64,000 nt of DNA from Hymenobacter taeanensis (GTDB lineage: Bacteria; Bacteroidota; Bacteroidia; Cytophagales; Hymenobacteraceae), in assembly GCF_013137895.1 (NCBI RefSeq), contig NZ_CP053538.1:1983501-2047500 (forward strand), in the 5' to 3' direction. The notes under the pieces were generated by a model. It did not search any database, was not told the origin of the DNA, and was given only the letters and a program-made list of their open reading frames with translations. Position numbers and translations under genes: made by a program. Shown here piece by piece: positions 34,341 to 43,439 of the stretch (positions are counted from its first letter, which is position 1; each line of letters begins with the position of its first letter).

Positions 34341-35993
34341 CTAGCTGAGTTTACGGGCCGTGTTAATCACGTTCACGGCGTTGAAGCGCGTGGTGGCGGA
34401 GCCATGGCTCACGGCCGAAACCTGTGAAGGCTGACCCTTGCCGTCGAAGAACGAGCCGAACAAGCGGTAGTCCGACTGGTCGCAGCTGCCGGCGCAGCTG
34501 TTCCAGAACTCCTGGGTGTTGGCCTGGTAGGCCACGTCTTCGAGCTGGCCCGCAATCTTGCCTTTCTCGATGGCGTAGAACACGGTGCCCCCAAACTGGA
34601 AGTTGTAGCGCTGCTGGTCAATGGAGAAAGAGCCGCGGCCGGCAATGTAAATGCCCTTGTCCACGCCCTTAATCATATCATCAACGCTCATTTTCTCCTT
34701 GCCGGGGCGCAGGCTCACGTTGGGCATGCGCTGGAACTGCACCGTGCTCCAGGAGTCGGCGTAAGAGCAGCCATCGGATTCTTTCTGACCCACAATGTGG
34801 GCCTGATCGCGCGTTTTCTGGTAGTCTACCAGCTTGCCCTGCTCAATCAGGTCCCACTCCTTGGTTTTTACGCCCTCATCGTCGTAGCCCACCGCACCCA
34901 GCGAGCCGGGCTGCAGTTTATCGGCCACAATGTTCACGTATTTGGAGCCGTAAGGAATGTTCTTCGCCTTCCACTCCATGGTAGCGAACGAGGTACCGGC
35001 GTAGTTGGCTTCGTAACCCAGCACACGGTCGAGCTCCAAGGGGTGGCCTACCGACTCGTGGATGGTCAGGCCCAGGTGGTTGGGGTCGAGCACCAGGTCG
35101 TACTTACCGGGCGTTACGCTTTTAGCAGTGAGCTTGGCTTTAGCCTGCTGGGCGGCCAGAGTGGCATCTTCCAGAATATCGTAGCTCTGCTTGTAGCCGA
35201 TAAGGCCAGTGCCCTGCGGACCGGCAATTTTGTCGGCGGCTTTGGGCGTGAGGTACTCGTAGCCCAGGCCCATGGGAGAGCTCAGGGCATCGCGCGAGCG
35301 GAACTTGCCGGTAGTGCGGTCAATGGCCGTTACGCTGAACGTAGGCCAGATGCGGTGTACATCCTGATCGATATAGGAGCCATCGGTGCTGGCAAAGTAC
35401 TTCTGCTCGTTTACCTGAAAGAGGCTGGAGTTTACGAAGTTGGCGCCATTGTCGAGGGCTTTGGCGTTGGCGGCCAGCAGCAGTTCTACTTTCTCCTTTA
35501 CTGGCACTTCGAAGGCGTTGCGCTGGATGGGAGTTTTCCAGGAAACTTCGCCGTAGCCCTTTTGCGGGGCCAGCTGCACCTTCTCTTTCTGCACTTTGGA
35601 GTTGGCCTTGGCAATTTCTACGGCCAGCTGGGCCGTTTTAGCCAAGCTGGCTTCCGTGACAATGTTGGTGGCGGCAAAACCCCAGGTGCCGTTGGCAATA
35701 ACCCTGATGCCAGCACCGTAGCTTTCGCCGCTGGCAATGTTTTGTACCTGCTTTTCGCGGGTGAAGATGCTCTGGTTGAGGTAGCGCCCAATCCGTACAT
35801 CGGCGTAAGTAGCGCCAGCAGATTTAGCTGCATTAAGCGCCGCATCAGCCAGCCGCTTTTTCACGGCGGGGTCTACGGTTTCGAGCAGGCGGGCCGGGTC
35901 CACTAGAATTGATTCGCCAAAGCCTGGCAGCGAAGGGAGCCACAAAGTCCCGGTCGCCAGCCCGGTCAGGCCTACGAAGTCGCGTCGTTTCAA
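34341..35993 (-). CDS. tldD: TldD-family zinc metalloprotease with Tat-like signal, copy 2
   Basis: From TTG 35993 the protein has 550 residues, the same length as copy 1, and starts KRRDFVGLTGLATGTLWLP with the same twin-Arg signal. The motif HESVGH and the C-terminal NSCAGSCDQ are retained, so both copies look catalytically competent. The frame is open upstream to 36095, but that extension is unrelated to copy 1 and was rejected. It heads the duplicated block. An AT-rich 250-bp region upstream (35994-36247) probably holds the promoter. A long plus-strand frame over the gene is a shadow. Confidence 0.92.
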   Translation of the reverse strand: MKRRDFVGLTGLATGTLWLPSLPGFGESILVDPARLLETVDPAVKKRLADAALNAAKSAGATYADVRIGRYLNQSIFTREKQVQNIASGESYGAGIRVIANGTWGFAATNIVTEASLAKTAQLAVEIAKANSKVQKEKVQLAPQKGYGEVSWKTPIQRNAFEVPVKEKVELLLAANAKALDNGANFVNSSLFQVNEQKYFASTDGSYIDQDVHRIWPTFSVTAIDRTTGKFRSRDALSSPMGLGYEYLTPKAADKIAGPQGTGLIGYKQSYDILEDATLAAQQAKAKLTAKSVTPGKYDLVLDPNHLGLTIHESVGHPLELDRVLGYEANYAGTSFATMEWKAKNIPYGSKYVNIVADKLQPGSLGAVGYDDEGVKTKEWDLIEQGKLVDYQKTRDQAHIVGQKESDGCSYADSWSTVQFQRMPNVSLRPGKEKMSVDDMIKGVDKGIYIAGRGSFSIDQQRYNFQFGGTVFYAIEKGKIAGQLEDVAYQANTQEFWNSCAGSCDQSDYRLFGSFFDGKGQPSQVSAVSHGSATTRFNAVNVINTARKLS

Positions 35994-36247
35994 GAGGGTA
36001 ATATTTTGGTGATGGAGAGGATATGCGTGGTGAAGTTTAGCCAGAAGCCCGGCCAATTGCAACCAAACGACGCAAATGCCGTTACAGGGCTGCATTTTTT
36101 CAAAAAAGTAGCCGAAAAGATGAAAAAATTACCAGTAAAACGGCTTCTGCTATTCCAGTTGAAGAGAGGAATCTAGGTTATCCTCTTGGCCACTTCCCGC
36201 ATTTCTTGTCTCTGGCTTGATGCACCACATGCCCGGAGTGGCTGGTT

Positions 36248-37279
36248 TTACTTCACCAAACTCAGCAAATCGGCCGCAATCTGCTCCCAGGGTTGCTCCA
36301 GATTAATAGTTACAATGCGCACCGGGTGGCCGCCGAGAGTGTAGCGCACATCAACAGTTTGTGCCGCTGCCGGGTACAATAAAATGCCTTCCAGTTGCTG
36401 CTCGGGTAGCTTAGGCTGGTTCTGGAGGTAAGCGTAGAGCTGGTAGAGGTGGGGCGAAATCAGCTTCTGCTGATCATAGCGGGTGCGCAGCGCGGCGGTG
36501 TAGTACTTGGTGTCGAGGATGATTTTGCGGTCGGGGGCCTCCAGCGTAGTGTCTGTTATCATGGCCGGCAAGAGGCCTAGCGCCGCTTCATCCGGTGCCT
36601 CCGCCTGCCAGGCAATGGTTTCAGAAAGCACCCGAAACCGCCGCTGCTCCAGGCGGTAGAAGTTGCGCACAAATTGCTCAAACAGGCGCGCCATCAGCAC
36701 CTCATCGCGGCGGAAGTCGCGGAAACGGGCCGGACCCTCGGCATCGGGGGCGGGTAAGGCACTTTGGTATACCAGCTCGCACACATTCAGCAGAAAGCCA
36801 CTGGCCCCAGTGGGGCGCAGGCGGCGCACTGCTCGCAGGTTCTCAGCCGTTAAGGTAGCAGGGGGGATATTGGCCGGGAAACGCCGTTGCGCCAGGCGCA
36901 GCTCATGCCGCAACGGGGCGGGCAAACTGCGGGAGCGGCTGAGGTGGCCTAGCGTACCTAGTAGCAAACGGATAAAAGGCGTATCCGGCCCCAGCTCATC
37001 GAACTCACAGACGGCCCGGCCCCGGGACAGCAGGTTGCGCGCCACCGTAGGCGCCAGCTGCACCCGGCCTCTAATCTCCGTCAGCTCCTCCTCGCGGGTG
37101 CTGTAGGCCACTGCCAGCCCTTGCCGGAGCAGGCGGCGCGTACCCCGCAGCAACACATGCGCCAATAGCTCCAGCGGCCGGTGAAACGCGTCGGCATCCG
37201 TAGCCAGTAGCTCCTCCTGCTCCGGCAAGCGGTTCCAGGCATAGCAGAGCAGGTAGTACAGATTTTGAATGGGAATCAT
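36248..37279 (-). CDS. mcrC: McrC-like nuclease subunit of a McrBC restriction system
   Basis: From ATG 37279 the protein has 343 residues and starts MIPIQNLYYLLCYAWNRLPE, a hallmark of McrC. The N-terminal half contains RGTRRLLRQGL and ELTEIRGRVQL. The C-terminal PD-(D/E)xK domain has DTTLEAPDRKIILDTKYY, with the Asp and Lys of the active site, and SPHLYQLYAYLQ. McrC is the cutting subunit driven by the GTPase McrB; the system restricts DNA with modified cytosine. It follows mcrB on the same strand across a 176-bp gap with a palindrome. Confidence 0.92.
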   Translation of the reverse strand: MIPIQNLYYLLCYAWNRLPEQEELLATDADAFHRPLELLAHVLLRGTRRLLRQGLAVAYSTREEELTEIRGRVQLAPTVARNLLSRGRAVCEFDELGPDTPFIRLLLGTLGHLSRSRSLPAPLRHELRLAQRRFPANIPPATLTAENLRAVRRLRPTGASGFLLNVCELVYQSALPAPDAEGPARFRDFRRDEVLMARLFEQFVRNFYRLEQRRFRVLSETIAWQAEAPDEAALGLLPAMITDTTLEAPDRKIILDTKYYTAALRTRYDQQKLISPHLYQLYAYLQNQPKLPEQQLEGILLYPAAAQTVDVRYTLGGHPVRIVTINLEQPWEQIAADLLSLVK

Positions 37280-37313
37280 GCGCGGAGAGTAGCTGCACCG
37301 GGGAAGTAGATAG

Positions 37314-37443
37314 TTTGCTCTGGCGGGGGGCCCCACCCCTCGGCAGAGGGGCTTAGATTAGTACTACAACGGCATCTCTAGCGGACGTTGTAATAGTAAC
37401 TCAAGCCCTTCTCCCGAGGGGAAGGGGCTCCCGCCAGAGCAAA
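37314..37443. repeat. 130-bp palindrome between mcrB and mcrC
   Basis: TTTGCTCTGGCGGG at 37314-37327 is the inverse complement of CCCGCCAGAGCAAA at 37430-37443. The middle also pairs: CCCCTCGGCAGAGGGGCTT against AAGCCCTTCTCCCGAGGGG, and GTACTACAACG against CGTTGTAATAGTAAC. It is a long, imperfect hairpin of a third sequence family. Confidence 0.88.
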
Positions 37444-37455
37444 TTGACCATTCAT

Positions 37456-38766
37456 TTACTTCCTCAGCAGCTTTTTCTTATGGGCCAGTGCTTTAGCGGG
37501 CTGATCAAGCCAGTAGTCATCCAGTAGCGGCGCAATTTCCTGTTCCAGAATTAATGTAAGCCACTGCTCGGCCTCGGCCGGCTTGGTGGGGGGCTGGCAG
37601 AAATAGCTATGCCCGATGCGGAAGTCTGGGCCCAATTCGGGGTCATCGGCAATGGCTAGGTTGAGCTCCGTGAGGCGAGTCAGGAGGCGATGCACTACGG
37701 TAGGAGGTACGCCTTGCTGGGCTAAAAACGCCTGTAGCGCCGGTCCAAACTCTGGCTCCATCTCCACAAACGCGAAGCGGCGGCGCAGGGCGTAATCAAG
37801 TGGCGCCAGGCTGCGGTCGGCCAGGTTCATGGTGCCAATGAAGAACACGTTGGCTGGCACGTAGAAACGAGGCGCCTCAGCGGGCAAGTAGGGGAGGCGC
37901 ACGGCGTGTTCGGGGCCGCGCTTGTCGGCTTCCAACAGCAGGAGCAGCTCCCCGAAAATGCGGCTTAGGTTGCCCCGATTCAGCTCATCAATCAGCAGAA
38001 AATACGGCTGATCAGGTTCCTGAGCGGCGCGGCGGCAGAAGTTTAATAGTACGCCCTCCTGCAACCGAAAAGTGCCCTGCGCATCGGGCCGGAAACCCTG
38101 CACAAAGTCCTCGTAGCTGTAGCTAGGATGAAACTGCACGAGTTCGACTCGCTGCGCATCCGTAGCCCCCAGCTGCAGCCAGGCCAGGCGGCGGGCCAGG
38201 AACGTTTTGCCCGTACCCGGCGGGCCTTGCAGCACCAGATTACGCCGCCTGTCTAAAGCGGCCAGGGTAGCCTCAAGCTTATCCTCCGTAATAAACAGCT
38301 CCTGTAGTGCCTGTTCGCGGCTGTAGGGTACGGCAGCGGGCAGCGCGTAGGCCAGCGTGGGCTCCTGGGCCGTGGCTTCCGGAGCCGGAGTAGGCCCCTT
38401 TTCCGCCGGAGCTGGCTTCGTAGCCTTGGGTGGGTACAGCTCCTGCATGGCCTCCTGCGCCGCCACGTCGCCATCCAGCGCCGAGTTTTCGAGGGTGGGG
38501 CGCTTGGTGGCAATCGTAAAATCAAGCTGCTCCAGTACGCGGTTGGTGGGGGCACCGGCCGCCAGCGGCCAGTTCGCTTCGGGCTCTTGGCAGGCTAGCC
38601 GCCAGGCCAGGCGGGCTACCGTGCGCGGCGCGTAGCGGCGGCCCTTATACACCAGGTCGTAGACGGTGCTGAGGGGCATGCGCTGCCCTTCACGGTCTAG
38701 CTGGCGCAAGGCACGCAGCACATGGTCGCGGGTGAGTTGAGTGGGGTCGAAGTCGAGAACAGGCAT
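37456..38766 (-). CDS. mcrB: McrB-like AAA+ GTPase with ScoMcrA-type N-terminal head
   Basis: The 436-residue protein has an N-terminal domain (1-90) with DREGQRMPLSTVYDLVYKGR and RYAPRTVARLAWRLA, close to the 'YDLV-GKRYPPK' head seen in ScoMcrA and other type IV enzymes. A Pro/Ala-rich linker follows (110-145). The AAA+ domain has Walker A LQGPPGTGKTFLARR, Walker B YFLLIDELNRGNLSRIFGE and the McrB signature GTMNLADRSLAPLDYALRRRF. The head probably reads the DNA modification; the motor drives McrC. Which base mark it sees is unknown. Confidence 0.9.
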   Translation of the reverse strand: MPVLDFDPTQLTRDHVLRALRQLDREGQRMPLSTVYDLVYKGRRYAPRTVARLAWRLACQEPEANWPLAAGAPTNRVLEQLDFTIATKRPTLENSALDGDVAAQEAMQELYPPKATKPAPAEKGPTPAPEATAQEPTLAYALPAAVPYSREQALQELFITEDKLEATLAALDRRRNLVLQGPPGTGKTFLARRLAWLQLGATDAQRVELVQFHPSYSYEDFVQGFRPDAQGTFRLQEGVLLNFCRRAAQEPDQPYFLLIDELNRGNLSRIFGELLLLLEADKRGPEHAVRLPYLPAEAPRFYVPANVFFIGTMNLADRSLAPLDYALRRRFAFVEMEPEFGPALQAFLAQQGVPPTVVHRLLTRLTELNLAIADDPELGPDFRIGHSYFCQPPTKPAEAEQWLTLILEQEIAPLLDDYWLDQPAKALAHKKKLLRK

Positions 38767-38835
38767 CCGGATCTAAAGTACGGGCAAAACACTGTTGGCG
38801 CTACGTTTAGCTCCCTTCTGCTGCGCTAGGCCACT

Positions 38836-38867
38836 AAAAAGCCCGGCTGCGTAGGGCGGCCGGGCTT
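38836..38867 (-). terminator. Terminator of the small Lys-rich gene
   Basis: AAGCCCGGC and GCCGGGCTT form a 9-bp stem; on the minus strand it is followed by TTTTT. Confidence 0.75.
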
Positions 38868-38884
38868 ACCAGGGGGCAAATTGC

Positions 38885-39007
38885 TTACCCTTTTTGGGTG
38901 GTCTTCTTTTTGCCATCAGGCTTATCCTTGATGGTTTCCTCGTTCTTTTTCTCCTGATTCTTGGTGGCAGGGTCAGTATGCTGGGGTGTGGTGGTGGGCT
39001 GGGCCAT
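38885..39007 (-). CDS. Small Lys-rich peptide, hypothetical
   Basis: A 40-codon frame (MAQPTTTPQHTDPATKNQEK, then KNEETIKDKPDGKKKTTQKG) starts at ATG 39007 and is followed 18 bp later by a minus-strand terminator. The peptide is charged and probably disordered. Similar short, Lys/Thr-rich frames are common in Bacteroidota genomes and usually unannotated. Codon use resembles its neighbours. There is no experimental support. Confidence 0.5.
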   Translation of the reverse strand: MAQPTTTPQHTDPATKNQEKKNEETIKDKPDGKKKTTQKG

Positions 39008-39113
39008 AGTAGGTAAGGCTACGTGAGTTAATAGTATGGCCTACGGCTGAGATTTTTGGAAGGCGGCAAAAGCCCTAATATTATGGGCCTGCCAGGGCTG
39101 GTATAGAGCAGCC

Positions 39114-41216
39114 TCACCCCGCCGTGATGGTGCGCTGAATGCCCAGCTTCTTCATGCGGGCCTCCAGGGTTTTGGGGTTGATATCGAGCAGCACGGCGGC
39201 CCCGGTAGGACCACTTACCCGGCCGCCCGTGCGGCGCAGGGCCGCTAATATGTGGTCGCGCTCCTGATCTTTCAGGGTTTTGATGGGTCCGCCAGCCTCT
39301 GGGGTGGCCGTAGGTGCCTGCGCCGCCTGGGCTACCGCCGAGAAGCCCGCAAATTCCAAGAAAGGGCCCTGGCTCACAATTACGGCCTGCTCCAGCACGT
39401 GCTCCAGCTCGCGCACGTTGCCGGGCCAGCCGTATTGCTGCATGGCCCGCAGGTCCCGCTCACGTAGGCCACGTACAGGCTTGCCCATCTGCTTGGTGAA
39501 GCGCTCCAGAAAGTGGCGCATCAGCGGCTCAATATCCTCGGGCCGCTCACGCAGGGCAGGCAGCCGAATAGGGAACACGTTGAGGCGATAGTAGAGGTCG
39601 GCGCGGAAACGACCAGCCGCTACCTCCTCCTCCAGCACGCGGTTGGTGGCTGCAATAACCCGCACGTTGCTGGAAATAACGCGCCGCCCGCCAATGCGTT
39701 CAAATTCCTTCTCCTGCAGCACCCGCAGCAGCTTGGCCTGCAAATCCAAGGGCAGTTCGCCCACCTCATCCAGGAAAATGGTGCCCCCATCAGCCAGCTC
39801 AAATTTGCCAATGCGCCGGTCGTGGGCCCCGGTGAAGGCGCCCTTCTCGTGGCCAAACAGCTCGCTCTCAATGAGCTGAGCCGGCAGCGCAGCACAGTTT
39901 AGCTTAATCAGGGCCCGCTCGGCCCTGGGCGACAGGTTGTGCAGGGCCCTGGCTACCAGCTCCTTACCGGTACCCGTTTCACCTTCAATCAGCACGGTGG
40001 TATCGGTGGGGGCTACCTGGGCCAGCCGGGTGTATACCTGCTGCATCACGGCGCTGCCGCCCACAAAGTCATCGAGGCGGGCCGCGGCCGTGGTGTTGAT
40101 TTCGTCGATGAGATAGGTGCGCTCCCGCTCCAGCTGAGTGCGGAGCAAGTCAATTTGCTCGAAGGCTAGCACGTTCTGAATGGCCAGCCGGATCTGAGGC
40201 ACCAGGGTTAGGAGCAGTTGCAATGTTTCTTCCCTGAAGGCAAGCGGCTGATAGCTAGCCAGAATAACTACCGCCGATGATTCGTCGCCGGAGTCAAGGG
40301 GCGCGCAGAGGATGGATTGCGTGCCACGCTGCTCACGGATATAGCGCAGCATGTCGTAACGGCGGGCCAGGGCCTCAAAATCAGCCCCTACATACACTCC
40401 TGGTTTGGAGAAAAGGTCCAGAACGGCCTGCTTGCTGGCCTCTGATTGTGGCAGGTCATCAAAACGGTTTTCATCCAGGGCGAGAAAGGAGCCGTCTGGC
40501 TGCTTGCTGAACTCTGCCAGTGCCCGCACCGGCGAATCGGGCTGACGGATCCGCACCCCGAAATAGTCATAGGATACCACTTGGTTGATTTCCGTGGCAA
40601 TAGCCCGAAACAGCTCGCCTCGCTCTTTAATGCTAAGCAGCGCATTATTAAGGGCCAGCTGCATGGTTTTTTCCTGCTCGCGGCGGGCAATATCCTCAAA
40701 GGCCAGCGCATTGGTAACGGCTACGGCCACCAGGCTTCCTATCTTCTCCAGCAAATCAGCATCCTGCTCTGAGAGGTCTGGCTGGCGCCGAGCCACCAAG
40801 GAAAGCAACCCAATCAGGCGGCCACCCGTGCGCAGCGGCACCACCGTGAGGTAGCGCATACCCTGGTTCAGCAGCGCGTGAAAGGGCTGAAAGCTACCGT
40901 ATTCTTGCAGCAGCTGTTCCAGATTGTAATGCTGGATATGGGTCTGACGAACAAACCCTTCAATTGGCGTCCTTTCAATTGCAGCACGGTGGTATTTATG
41001 GTTTGATATGTCCGGGATGATGACATCCCCGAGGTAATCACGCAGAAACACGCGCCGGTACTGGTGCTCCATATCCAGCGACAGAATGGTAATGGCATCA
41101 AAAGGAAAAATCAGCCGCAATTTCTCGGTCACGTTCCTAAACAAGTCCTCCTTATTGCGGGTAGTGGCAATAGCGTCGTTGAGGTATAGGAGTAAAGAGT
41201 CGTCCTGATCAGGCAT
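39114..41216 (-). CDS. Sigma-54-dependent activator with two GAF domains
   Basis: From ATG 41216 the protein has 700 residues: GAF domain 1 (about 10-175), GAF domain 2 (about 195-355), an AAA+ sigma-54 contact domain (about 385-620) and a Fis-type HTH ([42 protein letters not shown]). The ATPase shows Walker [11 protein letters not shown] and the loop GAFTGA, needed to contact sigma-54, so it should be functional. The GAF pair replaces a receiver, as in FhlA or NorR, so a small molecule or redox signal is sensed. It is divergent from the efflux operon at 41577, the likely target. A GTG at 41225 is an alternative start. Confidence 0.93.
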   Translation of the reverse strand: MPDQDDSLLLYLNDAIATTRNKEDLFRNVTEKLRLIFPFDAITILSLDMEHQYRRVFLRDYLGDVIIPDISNHKYHRAAIERTPIEGFVRQTHIQHYNLEQLLQEYGSFQPFHALLNQGMRYLTVVPLRTGGRLIGLLSLVARRQPDLSEQDADLLEKIGSLVAVAVTNALAFEDIARREQEKTMQLALNNALLSIKERGELFRAIATEINQVVSYDYFGVRIRQPDSPVRALAEFSKQPDGSFLALDENRFDDLPQSEASKQAVLDLFSKPGVYVGADFEALARRYDMLRYIREQRGTQSILCAPLDSGDESSAVVILASYQPLAFREETLQLLLTLVPQIRLAIQNVLAFEQIDLLRTQLERERTYLIDEINTTAAARLDDFVGGSAVMQQVYTRLAQVAPTDTTVLIEGETGTGKELVARALHNLSPRAERALIKLNCAALPAQLIESELFGHEKGAFTGAHDRRIGKFELADGGTIFLDEVGELPLDLQAKLLRVLQEKEFERIGGRRVISSNVRVIAATNRVLEEEVAAGRFRADLYYRLNVFPIRLPALRERPEDIEPLMRHFLERFTKQMGKPVRGLRERDLRAMQQYGWPGNVRELEHVLEQAVIVSQGPFLEFAGFSAVAQAAQAPTATPEAGGPIKTLKDQERDHILAALRRTGGRVSGPTGAAVLLDINPKTLEARMKKLGIQRTITAG

Positions 41217-41225
41217 AACAAACAC

Positions 41226-41576
41226 TGAGAAGTGGGCGTGAATCCAGTGACTGCCGTCGGCCGGGTAATCACCAAAAGATGTATACGCCTAGTAATATTT
41301 TTTAGAACCGAAAGAGCGGACCTGTTTTTGACAGAACAACCGCTAGCCAGATAACAGCAGCGGATGCAAAACTCCTTAAATATCAGGATTTATTTTCAGG
41401 CATTCCTCAAATATAAGGAAAAATCATCTTGCCAGCCTGTAGTTGGGCTATTGTATTATACAATGTTTTTATGCCAATAGAGACTGTTATGGGCGATTTG
41501 ATTAGACATTAAAATGATTTTAATGGGTTGGCACAGGATTGGGTAATAGGCGGGCACTACCAAGTCGTACATCCGT
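41226..41576. other. 351-bp intergenic control region between sigma-54 activator and efflux operon
   Basis: This AT-rich stretch separates divergent genes and holds no ORF of note. A TTGGCAC at 41528-41534 resembles the -24 half of a sigma-54 promoter, but the -12 half (TGGG) lacks the invariant GC. Short palindromes such as TTGTATTATACAA (41452-41464) could bind regulators. Confidence 0.4.
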
Positions 41577-42902
41577 ATGCTTTCCCGACCAACATTAGCC
41601 GTCCCCCTGGTAGCCTTAGGGCTCCTGACCGTCGGCGCGGCCCACGCACAGCAAGGGCCTATCATTTCTGATTCCTTGTCGCTGGACGGTACCATCCGTT
41701 CGGTCTTGGATGCCAACCCAGCTATTACGTCGTTGGAGGAGGAGGTTAACGCCGCCACTAGCCGCGTTACCCAGTCGCGCGGGGGCTTTTTGCCTCAGAT
41801 ATCAGGCACCGCCACCTATACTCGCATCGACCCCGTGGTGAAGCTGCAGCTCAGCCCCGATGCGCCGGTTTTCCAGCTGGCTCCCAACAACAACTACGAT
41901 GCCCACATCACGCTGCAGTATGGCCTGCTAGACTTCGGCAAGAAGGATGCTACCTACAACCTGGCGGAAAGCCGCCGCCTGACGGCTACCGACCAGATCA
42001 ACGTGACGCGCCGCGACCTAGCCTACTCGGCCGTGCAGGTGTACTACAATATTCTGTTTGTGCGCGAGAGCATTAAGGTGCAGGATGCCCAGATAGCTTC
42101 TCTGCAGCAGCACCAGCGCGAGATGGAAAAGCGCGTGGAAGGGGGCGTTAGTACCCGCTTCGACGTGACCACCACGCAGGTGCGCATTACGCAGGCTCAG
42201 AACACCAAGATTGACTTGCAGAACCAGCTCAACAACCAGCAAGCCCAGCTGGCTCGCCTGCTGCACCGCCCCGAGTATGTAAACGTGCCCGTGCGTGGGG
42301 CCTTTGCCTATCAGCCGCAAGCCATTGATGTAAACGCTGCGCTGGCCACTGCCGAGGCTAACCGCCCCGAAATCAAGCTGGCCCGCGACGCTGAGCAAAC
42401 TGCCAATCTGAACTTAAAGCTGATTGAGCGCAGTAACATGCCCGTGCTGGGTATTGGGGGGCAGCTAGGTGCCAAGAACGGCTACCTGCCTAACCTCGAC
42501 CGTATTCGTCCGAACTCAGTGGGCGTGGTGCAGCTTTCGGTGCCCATCTACGATGGTAACCGCAACAAAAACCAACGGGTAGAAGCCGCTGCCAATATCC
42601 GGGGGGCCCAAGCCCGCATTCTGGACACCCAGGAGCAGGTGCGTGCCGATGTGCGCCAGGCGGCCAACAACATCCAGTCGAGCACGGCCCGCTACGATAA
42701 CGCACTGCAGCAGATTAACCAGGCCAGTGATGCTCTCACCCGGGCGCAAGCCCGCTACCGCTACGGCGTAGGCAACAACCTCGACGTGCTCGATGCAGAG
42801 ACTTCGCTGGCGCAGGCTCGCCTGGCTCGTTTGCAGGCTATCTACAATTACACCCTAGGCCAGTACCAGCTCAAGCGCGCCACCGGCGAGCAGATTTGGT
42901 AA
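41577..42902 (+). CDS. TolC-family outer-membrane efflux protein
   Basis: The 441-residue protein has a signal peptide (LAVPLVALGLLTVGAAHAQ) and two structural repeats of the TolC fold with long coiled helices (LEEEVNAATSRVTQSRGGFLPQISG... and IRGAQARILDTQEQVRADVRQAANNIQSS). It ends with the usual VGNNLDVLDAETSLAQARLARLQAIYNYTLGQYQLKRATG. It forms the outer-membrane exit duct of a tripartite pump. It is the first gene of the operon with uspA, emrA and emrB-like genes and is divergent from the sigma-54 activator. Confidence 0.92.
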   Translation: MLSRPTLAVPLVALGLLTVGAAHAQQGPIISDSLSLDGTIRSVLDANPAITSLEEEVNAATSRVTQSRGGFLPQISGTATYTRIDPVVKLQLSPDAPVFQLAPNNNYDAHITLQYGLLDFGKKDATYNLAESRRLTATDQINVTRRDLAYSAVQVYYNILFVRESIKVQDAQIASLQQHQREMEKRVEGGVSTRFDVTTTQVRITQAQNTKIDLQNQLNNQQAQLARLLHRPEYVNVPVRGAFAYQPQAIDVNAALATAEANRPEIKLARDAEQTANLNLKLIERSNMPVLGIGGQLGAKNGYLPNLDRIRPNSVGVVQLSVPIYDGNRNKNQRVEAAANIRGAQARILDTQEQVRADVRQAANNIQSSTARYDNALQQINQASDALTRAQARYRYGVGNNLDVLDAETSLAQARLARLQAIYNYTLGQYQLKRATGEQIW

Positions 42903-42904
42903 GC

Positions 42905-43009
42905 GGTGGAGTTGTGAAAGGTGAAGTTGCGAACGGCTGATCCCACAGGATAGCTCACGGCCTTTGCTTATACACTCTTCACAACTTCACCTCTCACAAT
43001 TTCACCAAC
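42905..43009. repeat. Palindromic repeat, GGTGAAGTTG family, between tolC and uspA
   Basis: GGTGGAGTTGTGAAAGGTGA begins at 42905 and is mirrored by CACAACTTCACCTCTCACAA ending TTTCACCAAC at 43009. The right arm ends 4 bp before the uspA ATG. The same family occurs at 44619-44679 and 45053-45130. Confidence 0.8.
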
Positions 43010-43013
43010 TGAC

Positions 43014-43439
43014 ATGACCATCCTGTGTCCGATTGATTTTTCTGCCGCAACGGAGGCGCTGGTGACCTACTCAGCGGCTTTGGCGGCGGGTACGGGGGCT
43101 GAGTTGCGGCTACTGCACGTGCTGGAGCCCGGACCAGCGGCTCCTACGGCACCTCTGAATGACATGGAAATTGCTCATCAGCTGGCCCAGCACCGCGAAG
43201 CAGCCTTAGCTACAGGTGCTCAGGTAACTACGGCAATTGTGTACGGCAATGCGGCGCAGGAAATCGTAGAAGAAGCGCGCCGCCACCCAGCCGACATCAT
43301 TGTTATTGGAGCGCACGGCCAAACGGGCCTGACGCGCTTTTTAATGGGCAGCACCGCCGAAACCGTAGTGCGCACCGCCTCATGCGTGACGCTGCTGGTG
43401 AAGCCCGGCTGCCCCAAAGCATACCGCCAATCGGCGTAA
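43014..43439 (+). CDS. Universal stress protein, UspA family
   Basis: The 141-residue protein is a single Usp domain: TILCPIDFSAATEALVTYSAALA at the N-terminus and the nucleotide-binding DIIVIGAHGQTGLTRFLMGSTAETVVRTASC (GxxG-9x-GS(T)). The motif predicts ATP binding. It lies inside the efflux operon between tolC and the emrA-like gene, an unusual place that suggests co-regulation of the pump with stress sensing. Confidence 0.92.
   Translation: MTILCPIDFSAATEALVTYSAALAAGTGAELRLLHVLEPGPAAPTAPLNDMEIAHQLAQHREAALATGAQVTTAIVYGNAAQEIVEEARRHPADIIVIGAHGQTGLTRFLMGSTAETVVRTASCVTLLVKPGCPKAYRQSA

Noticed and set aside
35994..36095. N-terminal extension of tldD copy 2
   Set aside because: Not present in copy 1, precedes the twin-Arg signal, and lacks family similarity.
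41526..41542. Sigma-54 promoter (TTGGCAC...TGGG)
   Set aside because: The -12 GC is missing; kept only as a weak candidate within the intergenic entry.
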